From the NCBI RefSeq assembly GCF_008271695.1, contig NZ_VKKY01000003.1:434001-498000 (forward strand): 64,000 bases of DNA, in the 5' to 3' direction. The translations under genes were made by a program, and so were the position numbers. Below the pieces are notes generated by a model. That model searched no databases, had not been told where the DNA came from, and saw nothing but the letters and a program-made list of their open reading frames with translations. Source of the stretch: Rufibacter hautae. Its GTDB lineage: Bacteria; Bacteroidota; Bacteroidia; Cytophagales; Hymenobacteraceae. Position 1 is the first letter of the stretch. Each line of letters starts with the position of its first letter. Below are positions 54,940 through 64,000 of the stretch, piece after piece.

Positions 54940-57900
54940 TTACCGGTGAAGCAACAGTCTTTTGAGGATTGACTTTCCGGCCACTGTTATCCGACAAATA
55001 TAAACCCCATTGGCATGTAAACCGCTCTCAAACTCATAGCGGTTTACCTTGCCTGCCTCAGCCTTCCCTACGTGGAGAGTTTTTACCAATTGCCCTTGGA
55101 AAGTGTACATCTCCAGCCTCACCTCTTCGTCATTTGCCAGGGAAAAGCTTATGGTCACCTTGTCTGAGAAGGGATTCGGGCTGGCCGTGAAGTTATCCAG
55201 GAAAACTTCGGGTACAGGTGGAATCTGTCGCGCCGCAGCAGCCATGACTTCTAAGGAAGGTGTAGAAGTGAAGGGGATAAGGTTAGCGCCGGGAATAACC
55301 TCCATGGTACCATTGGGCTTGGTCCAGGCTACAGAGAGGTGGTCTTTGAATCTAAACTCGCGCATCACGGCCTCTATGTAGTAGCGGCGACCGGCCTCCA
55401 GGTAAATGAGTTCCGACTGTTGGGAAGCGAAGTCGTGGTACCTGCCGGCCTTGGTTGCCCGGCGCAAGTAGGCGATCCGGGCCATTTTCGAGGGGTCTTC
55501 ATCCGGGCTCAACCTTACCTCTGCCCGGTCATCCGCCGTAAGGTGGAAGCGGTATTCGCCGGAAATGGGAACGAGTAGATAGGCCCGCACCCGGGCGAAG
55601 TAGTTGTCACCTAGGTTAGATGGAGCCATGAAGGAGGTAATGGTGCTGGTGCTGGTGGGCGGGGTTGAGGGAAGCTGATGGATGTCTACCAGGCTGGAAG
55701 GAATGCTGGCCCACACCTCATGGGTGATTCCTTCGGCCGGGTGAATGGTGAAGCACCTTTGGATCTTCCCAGAGGGTAAGTAGTTGGCATCACCGGGTTG
55801 GCTGAAGGCGATACACCCTCCGCCTGGCCCAATGGGAATCAGGAACCCATTCTCTATTTTAACCTGCCCTGAGATAACCTCTACCAAAACCGGCAGACCG
55901 TTAGCAGCGGTAGGCGGAATTTTATAAGGGGTACCTCCCACCGTCAGGTCCGGTATGGTAGGCACCCTAAGTTGCTGGCGGACTTTCCGGATCACGAAGA
56001 ACCCACTGGCTGAGCCTTGGTAAGTAGCTGTGTTCACCGTGGCAACTACCTCGTAGCCCCCGGCATTCACAGGAAGGGTAGTGCTGCCATCAAAAGTAAG
56101 GGTCACGGGTAAGTTGGCAGGAGAAGTAGTAAAAGTGGGTGCCTGGACAGAGCCATTATACAAGGTTGTCATTTTATCCAGCTGGATAGTGGCTTTTGCT
56201 TTCCTAACCACAATGGATCTCACTACCACGGGGGCAGGATTGAAATTTTTGTTTCCGGGCTGTGATGCCTGTACCACCACGGTGCCAGCCGACGTAAAAG
56301 TGAGTAGGTTCCCTAAAATAGTTGCCGGGCCAGACACTACACTAAAGAGGACCGGTAAACCAGAACTTGCGGTGGCCTCTAAAGTGACGGGATCCTCTAG
56401 CAGGGTTCTATCTCCTTTGGGATGGAAGGTGATTACCTGGTCACTAGCAGATTGGTTAGGGCTAACGTTAAAAGAAGCTAGATAACTTCGAGCCGCGTCT
56501 CCAATAAAGGTAAACTGGCCTCCTGTATGAAGGGTGGAAGATGCCGAATGGTAGTGTAGCGCATGGACAGGTTTGTTGAACTGCGGGTAGTTCCCTACCG
56601 CGGCTCCCATGCTTGTATCAAGCATGGCAAAGTTACTTACCGGTTGCTCTCCTGCCCTGCTGAAAGAACCTCCCGCAAACAGGTAACCCTGCCCCTGCAT
56701 AAGGGCGAAGACGGTGTCATTCAGGTTTGGGTTCCAGACCGTAGCCAGACCTTTCTTCATCTCCAGAGCCGCCACGTAAGAACGATTCTGGCCTCCTACC
56801 TGGGTGAAGGAGCCCCCGGCGTAAACGAGGGAGCTATCCAAGGCCAAAGCATAAACCCTCCCGTTGGCCAAGGGATTCCAGGACAGAAGAAATCCCCCGG
56901 TTTTCTTAAAGGCCGCAAGGGACCCACGATCCTGCTGGCCTACTTTGGTGAAAGAACCCCCTACAAAGATGGTTGAATTGTTTACCGCCAAGGCATGGAC
57001 CGTATTGTCCAGTATCGGATTCCAGGGAGAGGCGGTACCGGAAGTGTTCTCCAGGGCTGCTACGTAATGCCGGCTCTTCCCGCCAATCCGGGTAAAGGTA
57101 CCTCCTGCGTAGATAGTAGCTCCATCTACCTCCAGGGCAAAGACTTTCCCGTTTGCTCCCGGATCCCAAGGGGTAGCAAGACCTGAGGTGCGACTGAGGG
57201 CTCCTATATTGAGGCGAGGTTGGCCACCTAAATAGTGAAAATCTCCCCCCACATAAACGGTGGAGCCCTGCACACGCACTACATTCACTCTGCCCGTGAT
57301 AGGTGGCTTAAATGGAATATAAATATACGTACCATACGCTCCTGGTTTCCAGGATAGAACTTTCCCCGTACTGGCTGAGTAGGCAGCCAGATTGTCACGG
57401 TAGGTGGTTTTCAGAAAGGTGAAGGATCCCCCCACCAGGACGGCATTGCCCCAAACTGTGACGGAGTACACAAAAAAATTAGGTTCAGGCGTCCAGTTAA
57501 CTATTTGCCCCGTGGAGAGGCTGATGGCCGCCACATAAGGGCGGCGATGGCTGCCGATTCGGTCGAAATTTCCTACGGCGTAGAGCGTAGTGCCAGAGAG
57601 GGCGACTTGATAGACTGGCCCATTCGGATGCGGATTCCACGAGGAGACCTGTCCTGTGGTGGTGTTCATGGCCGCCAGAAAGGGGCGGAGAATGCCATTG
57701 ATCCGGCTGAAGTCACCGGCAGCATAGAGGGTTGCGCCAGAGATAGAAAGGTCATTTACATAATTATCTACTTTGGGGGCGAAGGGAGTGAGCGCTCCCG
57801 ATAATAGGTCCACTGCAGCCAGATTCTGGCGGTTCTGGCCTTCCATTTGGGTAAAGCCACCTCCTAAATAGAGGATGTTGCCATCCAGTGCCATGGCTGA

Positions 57901-58602
57901 AATGCCCCCATCTAGCTGAAGGGTCCATTCGGTGGCCTTGCCAGTGGAGGTGCTCAGGGCAGCTATTATAATTCTGTTTTGTCCTTCTATTTGCGTTTTT
58001 CCTCCTATTTGAGCAAAACTTCCAGATACAAAGAGGGTAGATTCATAAAGTTCGATGTCCGCTACATAATTGTCGGGTTGTGGAGCCCATGTGGTGGCCT
58101 TTCCGGTGGAAGCGCTCAGGGCGGCCAAGTAATTCCTGTTTTCTCCCCCTATCTGAGTAAAAGAACCAGAAGTGTAAAGGGTGGAGCCGGAGAGAATGAG
58201 CTTTTGAACATCACGGTCTGGTTGCGCATCAAAGCCGGGGTCAAAAGTATGGTTGGGAAGCACATGGGCCAGGCTACTGCGCGTCTCCCCCGCCACTTCG
58301 TAACTGAAAGAGCCACCCAGGTACCATCCGCCCGAACCGTCAGGAATAGACACATATACGAAGCCTTCTACTATAGGAAAGGTACGGTCTGGTACGTCTG
58401 AGGTGGTAGATAGTAAAGCGGCAGGCCCAATATTGAAGCCGAGCATGCTAAAAGAGCCACCCAGGAAGACAGTATCGCCTGATTGTGCCATGGAGTAGAC
58501 AATGCCGTCTGTATCTATTGATTTGGGTTTAAGGGTTTGCCCCGAACTGGAGATGATCGTTGCCAATAGGAACAACCAAAGGAAGGATAAATGCTTTTTC
58601 AT
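54940..58602 (-). CDS. Type IX-secreted propeller/PA14 protein
   Basis: A 1220-aa secreted protein. Signal peptide (about 1-22), then about fourteen repeats of roughly 40-45 residues with the motif [LYV]GGSF-x5-GG-x-N-R-x-YLAAL, resembling delta-60 beta-propeller repeats (about 30-720). Ig/MBG-like domains follow (about 730-960; [30 protein letters not shown]). A PA14-like lectin domain lies at about 980-1130 ([31 protein letters not shown]). A C-terminal type IX sorting domain ([16 protein letters not shown] ... [11 protein letters not shown]) ends it. Start is ATG 58602, where the signal peptide begins. Role unknown. Confidence 0.82.
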   Translation of the reverse strand: MKKHLSFLWLFLLATIISSSGQTLKPKSIDTDGIVYSMAQSGDTVFLGGSFSMLGFNIGPAALLSTTSDVPDRTFPIVEGFVYVSIPDGSGGWYLGGSFSYEVAGETRSSLAHVLPNHTFDPGFDAQPDRDVQKLILSGSTLYTSGSFTQIGGENRNYLAALSASTGKATTWAPQPDNYVADIELYESTLFVSGSFAQIGGKTQIEGQNRIIIAALSTSTGKATEWTLQLDGGISAMALDGNILYLGGGFTQMEGQNRQNLAAVDLLSGALTPFAPKVDNYVNDLSISGATLYAAGDFSRINGILRPFLAAMNTTTGQVSSWNPHPNGPVYQVALSGTTLYAVGNFDRIGSHRRPYVAAISLSTGQIVNWTPEPNFFVYSVTVWGNAVLVGGSFTFLKTTYRDNLAAYSASTGKVLSWKPGAYGTYIYIPFKPPITGRVNVVRVQGSTVYVGGDFHYLGGQPRLNIGALSRTSGLATPWDPGANGKVFALEVDGATIYAGGTFTRIGGKSRHYVAALENTSGTASPWNPILDNTVHALAVNNSTIFVGGSFTKVGQQDRGSLAAFKKTGGFLLSWNPLANGRVYALALDSSLVYAGGSFTQVGGQNRSYVAALEMKKGLATVWNPNLNDTVFALMQGQGYLFAGGSFSRAGEQPVSNFAMLDTSMGAAVGNYPQFNKPVHALHYHSASSTLHTGGQFTFIGDAARSYLASFNVSPNQSASDQVITFHPKGDRTLLEDPVTLEATASSGLPVLFSVVSGPATILGNLLTFTSAGTVVVQASQPGNKNFNPAPVVVRSIVVRKAKATIQLDKMTTLYNGSVQAPTFTTSPANLPVTLTFDGSTTLPVNAGGYEVVATVNTATYQGSASGFFVIRKVRQQLRVPTIPDLTVGGTPYKIPPTAANGLPVLVEVISGQVKIENGFLIPIGPGGGCIAFSQPGDANYLPSGKIQRCFTIHPAEGITHEVWASIPSSLVDIHQLPSTPPTSTSTITSFMAPSNLGDNYFARVRAYLLVPISGEYRFHLTADDRAEVRLSPDEDPSKMARIAYLRRATKAGRYHDFASQQSELIYLEAGRRYYIEAVMREFRFKDHLSVAWTKPNGTMEVIPGANLIPFTSTPSLEVMAAAARQIPPVPEVFLDNFTASPNPFSDKVTISFSLANDEEVRLEMYTFQGQLVKTLHVGKAEAGKVNRYEFESGLHANGVYICRITVAGKSILKRLLLHR

Positions 58603-59520
58603 CTTGGTTACACAGTAAGATGTACCGTAAGCATAGTGCAATCGCATCTGTTTCCCCCACTGGAGGGAGGAACTTCTACGCCTGTATAGTTGCCTGGAAA
58701 GGAACACAAGCGGCAAGGGGAGAGGATATGATCTGTTCCCTGACCCAGGGTGACAGGAACAGACCTGTTGAAATAATCTAAAGTGATTTCCTGTATTCGC
58801 TACGTTGCCTACGTAATTGGCGGGGGCAATCAGATAGGTGGGTAGCCCAGGTGTGGCTCTCAGCTAAAACCAAAGATCAGGTGAAGGCGCACCCAAGGAG
58901 AGATGAAACTCAACACCGGATGGTTGTTAACGAAGCATTTAATTCGGCGGGAGGGGGTGGCTGCCGGTAGGAGAACATTGGAACACTTCTGATGCTCCAG
59001 AAGGGAGGGACAACGTATAAGAAAATAAGAACCATTCCAAACTCTTTCGCCCCGTTTCCTGACTAGAGCTCTAGGACTACGATTTTGGCTGCTTTCCCTT
59101 AAATGAGCAGCAATCCTGTTGGAAGAGCAGGTAATTTTCGCAAGGCTGGTGTCAATCTCTTTTTCTTAACTAAAGATAACCTATTGTTTTAACCTTTTAG
59201 GCAAACGCCTTCTTTAAATGTGGGCAAGATTTCTCAGGAATTCCGGCATGAAACCTGTATAGGTGATGGTGTCCAATAGAATTTACGAATCTTGCCAACG
59301 GCGTCTGGTATTGATTTACGGACCGCGCCCCACCCGCCTCCTTACCTGGTGAAAACTGCAGTGGTTGTACTGCCTAGAATTTCTTAAGAACGAAGGATGG
59401 ATTACGTTCTTTTCGCCCGCCTATAAACCTTTCCGGCCAGGCAAGAAAACAAAAAAGCCGATCTCGGGGAGATCGGCTTTTTCGGAACTAAAACTATAGG
59501 GTAATCTATACCAGTAGGTA
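58603..59520. other. Intergenic region before ribosomal cluster
   Basis: 918 bp without a credible gene, except for the terminator at 59451-59482. Contains the promoter of the propeller gene presumably near 58610-58700; I could not place a -7 box. Confidence 0.45.
59451..59482. terminator. Terminator of rpsP-rplS operon
   Basis: Stem AAAAAAGCCGATCTC / GAGATCGGCTTTTT with T runs on both strands, so usable in both directions. Confidence 0.9.
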
Positions 59521-59874
59521 TTAGCTTCTTTTTTCTTTGATACGAGCGGCTTTACCAGAAAGACCTCTCAGGTAGAACAGACGAGCTCTTCTAACTTTAC
59601 CTCTGCGGATTACCTCAATTTTCTCGATGTTTGGAGAAAGAAGCGGGAAAATACGCTCGGTTCCGATTTGGTTAGACACTTTTCTTACAGTGAAAGTCTC
59701 GCTAGCGCCGGAGTTTCTGCGTTGCAACACCACGCCTTGGAATTGCTGGATACGCTCTTTGTTACCTTCACGGATTTTCACGTGAATGTTCACTGTGTCG
59801 CCAGCAGCAAAAGTAGGAATTGAGGCACGCTTCTCTGTGTATTCCTGCTCTACTAATTTAATTAAATCGCTCAT
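59521..59874 (-). CDS. rplS: 50S ribosomal protein L19
   Basis: A 117-aa ribosomal protein of the large subunit. Conserved [24 protein letters not shown] and [43 protein letters not shown] 59874 fits the family start [12 protein letters not shown]; the longer frame from 59904 is wrong. A separate -7 box precedes it. Confidence 0.97.
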   Translation of the reverse strand: MSDLIKLVEQEYTEKRASIPTFAAGDTVNIHVKIREGNKERIQQFQGVVLQRRNSGASETFTVRKVSNQIGTERIFPLLSPNIEKIEVIRRGKVRRARLFYLRGLSGKAARIKEKRS

Positions 59875-59915
59875 GACTATAATATAGTGTCTTTTTATCT
59901 GCAAAATTCGGAGTG

Positions 59916-59923
59916 CAAATATA
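59916..59923 (-). promoter_or_regulatory. Putative internal promoter of rplS
   Basis: Minus-strand TATATTTG matches TAnnTTTG 42 bp before ATG 59874, in the 82-bp gap after trmD. Confidence 0.45.
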
Positions 59924-59956
59924 GACGTTATTTTTCTAATTGTAAATCAACAAGTA

Positions 59957-60646
59957 CTAATTTTTTTCATCGGGCAGCAAATCCGGCCGTAATTGGCGAG
60001 TGCGCTGCACGGCCTGCTCAAACCGCCACTCCTCTACTTTGGGGGTGTTACCAGACAGCAGGATGTCTGGAACGGTATGTCCTTCAAAATCAGCGGGCCT
60101 GGAATACACCGGAGGCGCCAGCAGATTGTCCTGGAAAGAGTCTGAGAGCGCGCTGCTCTCGTCATTCAATACTCCGGGTATTAACCGGATAAGGGAATCT
60201 GCCAACACCGCAGCCGCCAGTTCTCCGCCGGAGAGCACATAGTCGCCTATGCTGATCTCGTGGGTCACAAACAGGTCGCGCACGCGTTGGTCCACGCCTT
60301 TGTAGTGTCCGCACAGGATGATGATGTTCTTAAGCATGGACAACCGATTGGCCATGGGCTGGTTCAGCGTCTGGCCGTCTGGGGTCATGTAGATCACCGC
60401 ATCATAGGTGCGCTGGGCCTGCAGTTCCCTGATGCACTTGGCAATGGGTTCCACCATGAGCACCATGCCGGCGCCTCCGCCAAAGGCGTAGTCGTCAATC
60501 TGGCCGTGCTTGTTGATTGCGTATTTGCGCAGGTCGTGCAGGTGTACTTCCACCAGACCTTTGTCCTGGGCTCTTTTTAGAATAGAGTGGTCAAAGGGGC
60601 CGGTGAGCAGGTGGGGCTGGCAGGTGATGATATCAAACCGCGTCAT
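59957..60646 (-). CDS. trmD: tRNA (guanine-N1)-methyltransferase
   Basis: A 229-aa SPOUT methyltransferase that makes m1G37 in tRNA with SAM. The trefoil-knot sequence [25 protein letters not shown] and [18 protein letters not shown] are intact. Overlaps rimM by 14 bp. Confidence 0.96.
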   Translation of the reverse strand: MTRFDIITCQPHLLTGPFDHSILKRAQDKGLVEVHLHDLRKYAINKHGQIDDYAFGGGAGMVLMVEPIAKCIRELQAQRTYDAVIYMTPDGQTLNQPMANRLSMLKNIIILCGHYKGVDQRVRDLFVTHEISIGDYVLSGGELAAAVLADSLIRLIPGVLNDESSALSDSFQDNLLAPPVYSRPADFEGHTVPDILLSGNTPKVEEWRFEQAVQRTRQLRPDLLPDEKN

Positions 60647-61226
60647 CGTCTTCGTCTTCCTCGCCCTCCAGGGGCGGTTCTTCCAATTGGCGGTTAGAGG
60701 GTTGGGTGTACACTTCCAGAAGGCCCTCGGGCAGGTTCACGTAGATCTTACGCTCCTCTTTGCTGGTGCGCAGGATAATCTCGTCCTGAACCGGAATCAG
60801 CACCTCGTGGCCCTGGTAATCCATGGCCAGCAGATCCTGGTTAGGCAGGTCAAAGAAGGTCTGCACCGTGCCCAGTTCGCCTAACTGTTCATCTACCACT
60901 GTGTAGCCAATCACCTCATGGAAGTAGAACTGGTCTTCTTCCAGCTCGGGCAGTTGGTTCAGGGGAAGGTAGAGGGCTACGCCTTTGAGTCTCTCGGCAT
61001 CGGCCACGGTGTTCACATCCTCAAACTTGATGATGCTTTTGCCTTTGTCCTGCGGGTTGAGGTCATCAATGAAAAAAGGAACCAGTTTCCCGTTTATCAA
61101 CAGGAAAACTGATTCCAATTCATCGTACTCTTCCGGAAAGTCCACGTCAAAAAACGCGACTACCTGGCCTTTGGTGCCATGCGTGCGAACAATATACCCC
61201 AACTGGAAGCATGCGTCTAACGTCAT
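60633..61226 (-). CDS. rimM: 16S rRNA maturation protein RimM
   Basis: A 197-aa ribosome maturation factor that assists 30S head assembly together with S16 and S19. Starts with [29 protein letters not shown]-barrel domain follows ([21 protein letters not shown]). The Glu/Asp-rich tail [16 protein letters not shown] is a Bacteroidota extension. Confidence 0.93.
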   Translation of the reverse strand: MTLDACFQLGYIVRTHGTKGQVVAFFDVDFPEEYDELESVFLLINGKLVPFFIDDLNPQDKGKSIIKFEDVNTVADAERLKGVALYLPLNQLPELEEDQFYFHEVIGYTVVDEQLGELGTVQTFFDLPNQDLLAMDYQGHEVLIPVQDEIILRTSKEERKIYVNLPEGLLEVYTQPSNRQLEEPPLEGEEDEDDDAV

Positions 61227-61237
61227 GGCTGGTAAAA

Positions 61238-61795
61238 TTAAGCTTGAGCTTCTTCTGTAGCGTCTGCGGCAGGAGCATCGGTGCCTTCAGTGGCATCGCC
61301 TTCTGCAGCCGGAGCTTCTTCAGCGGCTACTGGCTCAGGCGTGTTTTTCAAACGGATGGCTTCTGCACGGGCAGCGTTTACTCTAGCCTCAGCTTCCAAA
61401 GCAGCTTTTCTCTGGGCAGCTTTGTCGCTTCCTACTTTCTCTACTTTACCGCTGATTTTGGCATCTTTCGCGGCTTTCCACTCTGCATAGCGGGCATCAG
61501 CCTGCTCTTGCGTCACGGCGCCTTTCAATACACCAATCTGTAAGTGCTTTCTGAACATAACCCCGGTGTAAGAAAGCATGGCTTTCACGGTGTCAGTTGG
61601 TTGAGCGCCTTTCAATACCCAATCCAACGCTTTGTCTTCGTTGAAGTTGATAGTGGCAGGGTTTGTCTGTGGGTTGTAAGTACCCAATTTCTCGATGAAG
61701 CGACCATCACGTGGTGCACGAGCATCTGCAACTACGATATCGTACATTGCAGCTTTTTTGCGGCCTCTGCGGGCCAGTCTGATTTTAACAGCCAT
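61238..61795 (-). CDS. rpsP: 30S ribosomal protein S16
   Basis: A 185-aa protein. The ribosomal part is residues 1-80: [42 protein letters not shown]. The rest is a helical Ala/Glu/Lys-rich extension, with an acidic Ala-rich tail, common in this phylum. It heads the operon with a 5' hairpin. Confidence 0.96.
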   Translation of the reverse strand: MAVKIRLARRGRKKAAMYDIVVADARAPRDGRFIEKLGTYNPQTNPATINFNEDKALDWVLKGAQPTDTVKAMLSYTGVMFRKHLQIGVLKGAVTQEQADARYAEWKAAKDAKISGKVEKVGSDKAAQRKAALEAEARVNAARAEAIRLKNTPEPVAAEEAPAAEGDATEGTDAPAADATEEAQA

Positions 61796-61814
61796 AGTAA
61801 ACTTTGTTAAAGCG

Positions 61815-61831
61815 CCGGATCCCGTCCGGCA
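61815..61831. other. Hairpin in rpsP leader
   Basis: GCCGGA / TCCGGC stem with a 5-nt loop, 20 bp before the rpsP start, in the presumed 5' leader. A regulatory role is possible. Confidence 0.35.
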
Positions 61832-61840
61832 TTGGGGTGC

Positions 61841-61848
61841 AAATGTAC
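61841..61848 (-). promoter_or_regulatory. Putative -7 box of rpsP operon
   Basis: Minus-strand TACATTTG fits TAnnTTTG, 45 bp before ATG 61795. Confidence 0.5.
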
Positions 61849-62034
61849 GGCAATAATTCTGAAACTGCTACTATTAGTTTAAAGATTTGAGACTGTGGCC
61901 TTTTGAAAAGGAATGATTTGAAGTTTTTGAAAGTAGGAGATAAACTAGACCGTTGTTTTTAGATCGATTTTAAGGATAATGAATTTAAATAGTTACTTAT
62001 AATGGAACTGCGGACCTTAACGCATAGCCGGTAT

Positions 62035-62078
62035 AAAGCAGAAAGGCGCCTCCTGATTAGGAAGCGCCTTTCTGCTTT
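62035..62078. terminator. Terminator of desaturase gene
   Basis: 20-bp imperfect stem (AAAGCAGAAAGGCGCCTCCT with its partner at 62059-62078); just beyond the desaturase stop on the minus strand, T-rich on both sides. Confidence 0.8.
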
Positions 62079-62093
62079 TATGTTGAGCTGCGG

Positions 62094-62828
62094 TTAAGCA
62101 GTAGCTTTTTTCAATTTGATGATGCCCACTTTATCCAGGGTCCAGATGATAGGGTAAGTTGGGTCCACTTCCCACCATTTCACCCCGAAGTTCACGCGGT
62201 TAGGCAATTTGTGGTGGTTGTTCTGGAACAACTCGCCACCGGTTAAAAAGTCAAAGAAAAGCGAGTTTCTTGATTTGTCGTTGTTGTCAAAGTTCTGGTA
62301 GCCGTATTTGTGACCGCTCCAGTTCACGATGGCGCCGTGCAGAGGCCCCATCAGGAAGTGCAAAGGCAACAGCAGGTACATCCACCAGTACTCGGCAAAG
62401 TAAATATAGAAAACCACGTAGAAAGTACCCCACGCAAGTCGGGAACCCCAGTGATCGCCAATTCTTTCTACTAGGCGCCAAACCGGGTAATTGCCATCAA
62501 AGCGCATCTCTGGTTCCACTCTGTTCTTCAAGACATCGTTGTAGATGTTCTTGGTTTTCCACATCATGGTGAAGGCATTGCTGGAAAAGTGCGGCGAATG
62601 CGGGTCACGGGCCGTGTCTGAGAACGCGTGGTGCATCCGGTGCAGAATGGCATATGCTCTGGGCGACAGGAAAGACGAGCCCTGGCTGATGTAGGTGAAA
62701 AGGAAAAAGAACTTCTCCCAAAACGCATTCATGGTGAACATTTTATGCGCGGCGTAGCGGTGGAGGTAAAAGGTCTGCACAAACAGCGACAGGTACCAGT
62801 GTGCTACGAAAAAGAGGATGATAATCAT
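62094..62828 (-). CDS. Acyl-CoA/fatty acid desaturase
   Basis: A 244-aa membrane di-iron desaturase. Histidine boxes HRYAAH, HRMHH and NNHHKLPNR are all present, as is the second HGAIVNWSGHKYGY. Introduces a double bond into fatty acyl chains, typically at position 9. Starts at ATG 62828; the longer frame begins with TTG. Confidence 0.93.
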   Translation of the reverse strand: MIIILFFVAHWYLSLFVQTFYLHRYAAHKMFTMNAFWEKFFFLFTYISQGSSFLSPRAYAILHRMHHAFSDTARDPHSPHFSSNAFTMMWKTKNIYNDVLKNRVEPEMRFDGNYPVWRLVERIGDHWGSRLAWGTFYVVFYIYFAEYWWMYLLLPLHFLMGPLHGAIVNWSGHKYGYQNFDNNDKSRNSLFFDFLTGGELFQNNHHKLPNRVNFGVKWWEVDPTYPIIWTLDKVGIIKLKKATA

Positions 62829-63185
62829 GCTGGGTGATTGCAATTAATAGTTTACGCCTAACAGCGGCAGGCAGTATGAGAACAGCCCTGCCGTAAATAA
62901 GTTCACAAAGCTACAACGCAAGTTATAAACGCTGCAATGACAAACCTGTATTTTGCGCAAAAGTGATAAGAATCATCTTTTGCTCTTCCTTCTTGGTTTG
63001 CCAAATCCCTTAAACAGGTAATTGGCTGAAGTTTTCCTTTGGCTATTTTATGTCTGCTTTTATAAAAATGACTGATAATTGCTTTGACTTCAAACTAGAA
63101 ACGGCACGGCCCTAAGAAACTTGCACTTGCTTGAGCAAACAGAAACCTGATCTGAAATTTAAAGAAGGCTGAACAGAGGGAAAGC
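62829..63185. other. Intergenic region
   Basis: A 357-bp gap upstream of the desaturase gene with only its probable promoter recognised; no gene or clear repeat seen. Confidence 0.45.
62906..62913 (-). promoter_or_regulatory. Putative -7 box of desaturase
   Basis: Minus-strand TAGCTTTG matches TAnnTTTG, 77 bp before ATG 62828. Confidence 0.4.
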
Positions 63186-63872
63186 TTAGGGCTGGAAAGG
63201 TTGCCAGGCCGGAATGCGGGGAAGAGGAGCCTGTACAGAGACCCAGGTTTTCAGGACGGGATGCTCAAAACCCAGTTCGCGCGCGTGCAGGGCGATGCTT
63301 TTGTTGGGCAGCGGCTCCGGGGCGCCGTACCGCAGATCGCCCAGGATGGGACATTTGAGCGAGGCTAATTGTACCCGTATCTGGTGCGGCCGACCGGTGA
63401 CGGGCCGAACCTCTACCAGGTATTTGCCATTGGCGCCTTTAAGTAAAGAATAGCTGAGTTCGGCGCGTTGGCTGCCCGGCTTTTCACTCGTGAGAGCTTT
63501 GGTGGTATTGCGCTCGGCGTCTTTGACAAGCCAATGCACTAGGGTTCCGGCCTCAGGTTGCGGAGCCCGTTGCGTGATGGCCCAGTAAATTTTTTCCGTT
63601 TTCCGGGTTTTGAACTGTTCGTTCAGGCGAGTGAGAGTTTTGGAGGTCTTGGCCAGGAGCACCACGCCGCTTACCGGCCGGTCCAAACGGTGTACCACGC
63701 CAATGAACACGTTGCCCGGTTTCTGATATTTCTCCTTGATGTACTCCTTCGCCAACTCTGAGAGCGGCACATCACCGGTTTCATCGCCCTGCACCAGCAC
63801 TCCGCTAGGTTTGTTCACCACCAGCAGGTGGTTGTCTTCAAAAAGTACGTCTAGCTTGAAGGGGGCAGGCAT
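63186..63872 (-). CDS. RluA-type pseudouridine synthase
   Basis: A 228-aa RNA pseudouridine synthase. The catalytic Asp is in VVHRLDRPVSGVVLLAKTSK; VEVRPVTGRPHQIRVQLASLKCPILGDLRYG follows. No S4 domain, so an RluA/RluC-like single-domain form; target unknown. ATG 63872 is chosen because the region upstream (63876-63911) is a dispersed palindrome, although the frame stays open to ATG 63932. Confidence 0.9.
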   Translation of the reverse strand: MPAPFKLDVLFEDNHLLVVNKPSGVLVQGDETGDVPLSELAKEYIKEKYQKPGNVFIGVVHRLDRPVSGVVLLAKTSKTLTRLNEQFKTRKTEKIYWAITQRAPQPEAGTLVHWLVKDAERNTTKALTSEKPGSQRAELSYSLLKGANGKYLVEVRPVTGRPHQIRVQLASLKCPILGDLRYGAPEPLPNKSIALHARELGFEHPVLKTWVSVQAPLPRIPAWQPFQP

Positions 63873-63875
63873 TCG

Positions 63876-63911
63876 GTTTTTAAGCTGTTTTTGAGAGAAG
63901 AGGCGAAAAGC
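63876..63911. repeat. 36-bp GTTT/AAAC palindrome before rluA-like gene
   Basis: GTTTTTAAGCTGTTTTTGAG followed by AGAAGAGGCGAAAAGC. It lies immediately upstream of ATG 63872. Confidence 0.5.
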
Positions 63912-63924
63912 GGAAAATTGTTGG

Positions 63925-63980
63925 TTGTTCATTGCTGATTGTTATACCACGAAGAACAATCAACAATCAGCAATGAACAA
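63925..63980. repeat. Perfect 19-bp inverted repeat
   Basis: Arms 63925-63943 and 63962-63980 (TTGTTCATTGCTGATTGTT and its exact reverse complement) with an 18-nt centre, at the window edge. Confidence 0.75.
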
Positions 63981-64000
63981 TTAATAAGCTTCTTCTTCGG

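Noticed and set aside
785-63911. CRISPR repeats
   Set aside because: The 36-bp length and GTTT...AAAC ends recall CRISPR repeats, but the copies are kilobases apart, are themselves palindromes, differ in sequence and have no regular spacers or cas genes.
1-64000. rRNA, tRNA or prophage genes
   Set aside because: No cloverleaf sequences, ribosomal RNA stretches, integrase or phage structural genes were recognised in reading either strand.

Overview
The window looks like chromosomal DNA of an aerobic Bacteroidota bacterium, most likely a Cytophagales/Hymenobacteraceae member (Rufibacter- or Pontibacter-like). Reasons: two very large secreted proteins end in type IX secretion (Por) sorting domains; several promoters carry the Bacteroidota -7 motif TAnnTTTG; Shine-Dalgarno sites are mostly weak; and base composition is moderately GC-rich except for AT-rich patches near 8.7-9.5 kb and 21.2-24.4 kb. 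The genus is an inference. No rRNA, tRNA, CRISPR array, IS element or prophage was found.

Layout. 0.3-8.2 kb: small hypotheticals, an MscS channel, an NTF2-like secreted protein, a frameshifted DJ-1/PfpI gene, a lipoprotein amidase and penicillin-binding protein 1A. 8.2-9.6 kb: a long AT-rich non-coding stretch before a 1117-aa type IX-secreted glycosidase-like protein. 13-20.3 kb: epimerase, queD-like plus folE (overlapping pair), a coiled-coil exported protein, bestrophin, pirin and a HAD phosphatase. 20.6-24.4 kb: an AT-rich accessory stretch with YdeI/DUF1905, a membrane protein, DUF4262, YiaA-like, a Crp/Fnr regulator and a possible UDG-fold protein. 24.5-38.4 kb: pgi, sterol desaturase, a pyrophosphatase-like lipoprotein, an M1 peptidase, two paralogous M20D amidohydrolases around a TPP enzyme, an ATP-grasp protein and an SDR. 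38.6-54.2 kb: a complete minus-strand nuo operon (nuoA-N, C and D fused, E/F/G present) preceded by a CBS-domain gene. 54.9-58.6 kb: a 1220-aa type IX-secreted beta-propeller/PA14 protein. 59.5-61.8 kb: rpsP-rimM-trmD-rplS. 62-64 kb: acyl-CoA desaturase and an RluA-type pseudouridine synthase.

The most unusual structure is not a gene. About twenty short imperfect palindromes, mostly 35-36 bp and framed by GTTT...AAAC, sit in nearly every longer intergenic gap and essentially never inside genes. At least five other inverted-repeat designs (a twin 74-bp element, a perfect 40-bp palindrome, nested 165- and 250-bp palindromes, a double hairpin near 18.3 kb) share the same gaps. No transposase or RAYT gene is present here to explain them.

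Functionally the window mixes core respiration (proton-pumping complex I), translation (S16, L19, RimM, TrmD), envelope building (PBP1A, amidase, desaturase) and secreted or periplasmic degradation of polymers and peptides (type IX proteins, M1 and M20 peptidases).
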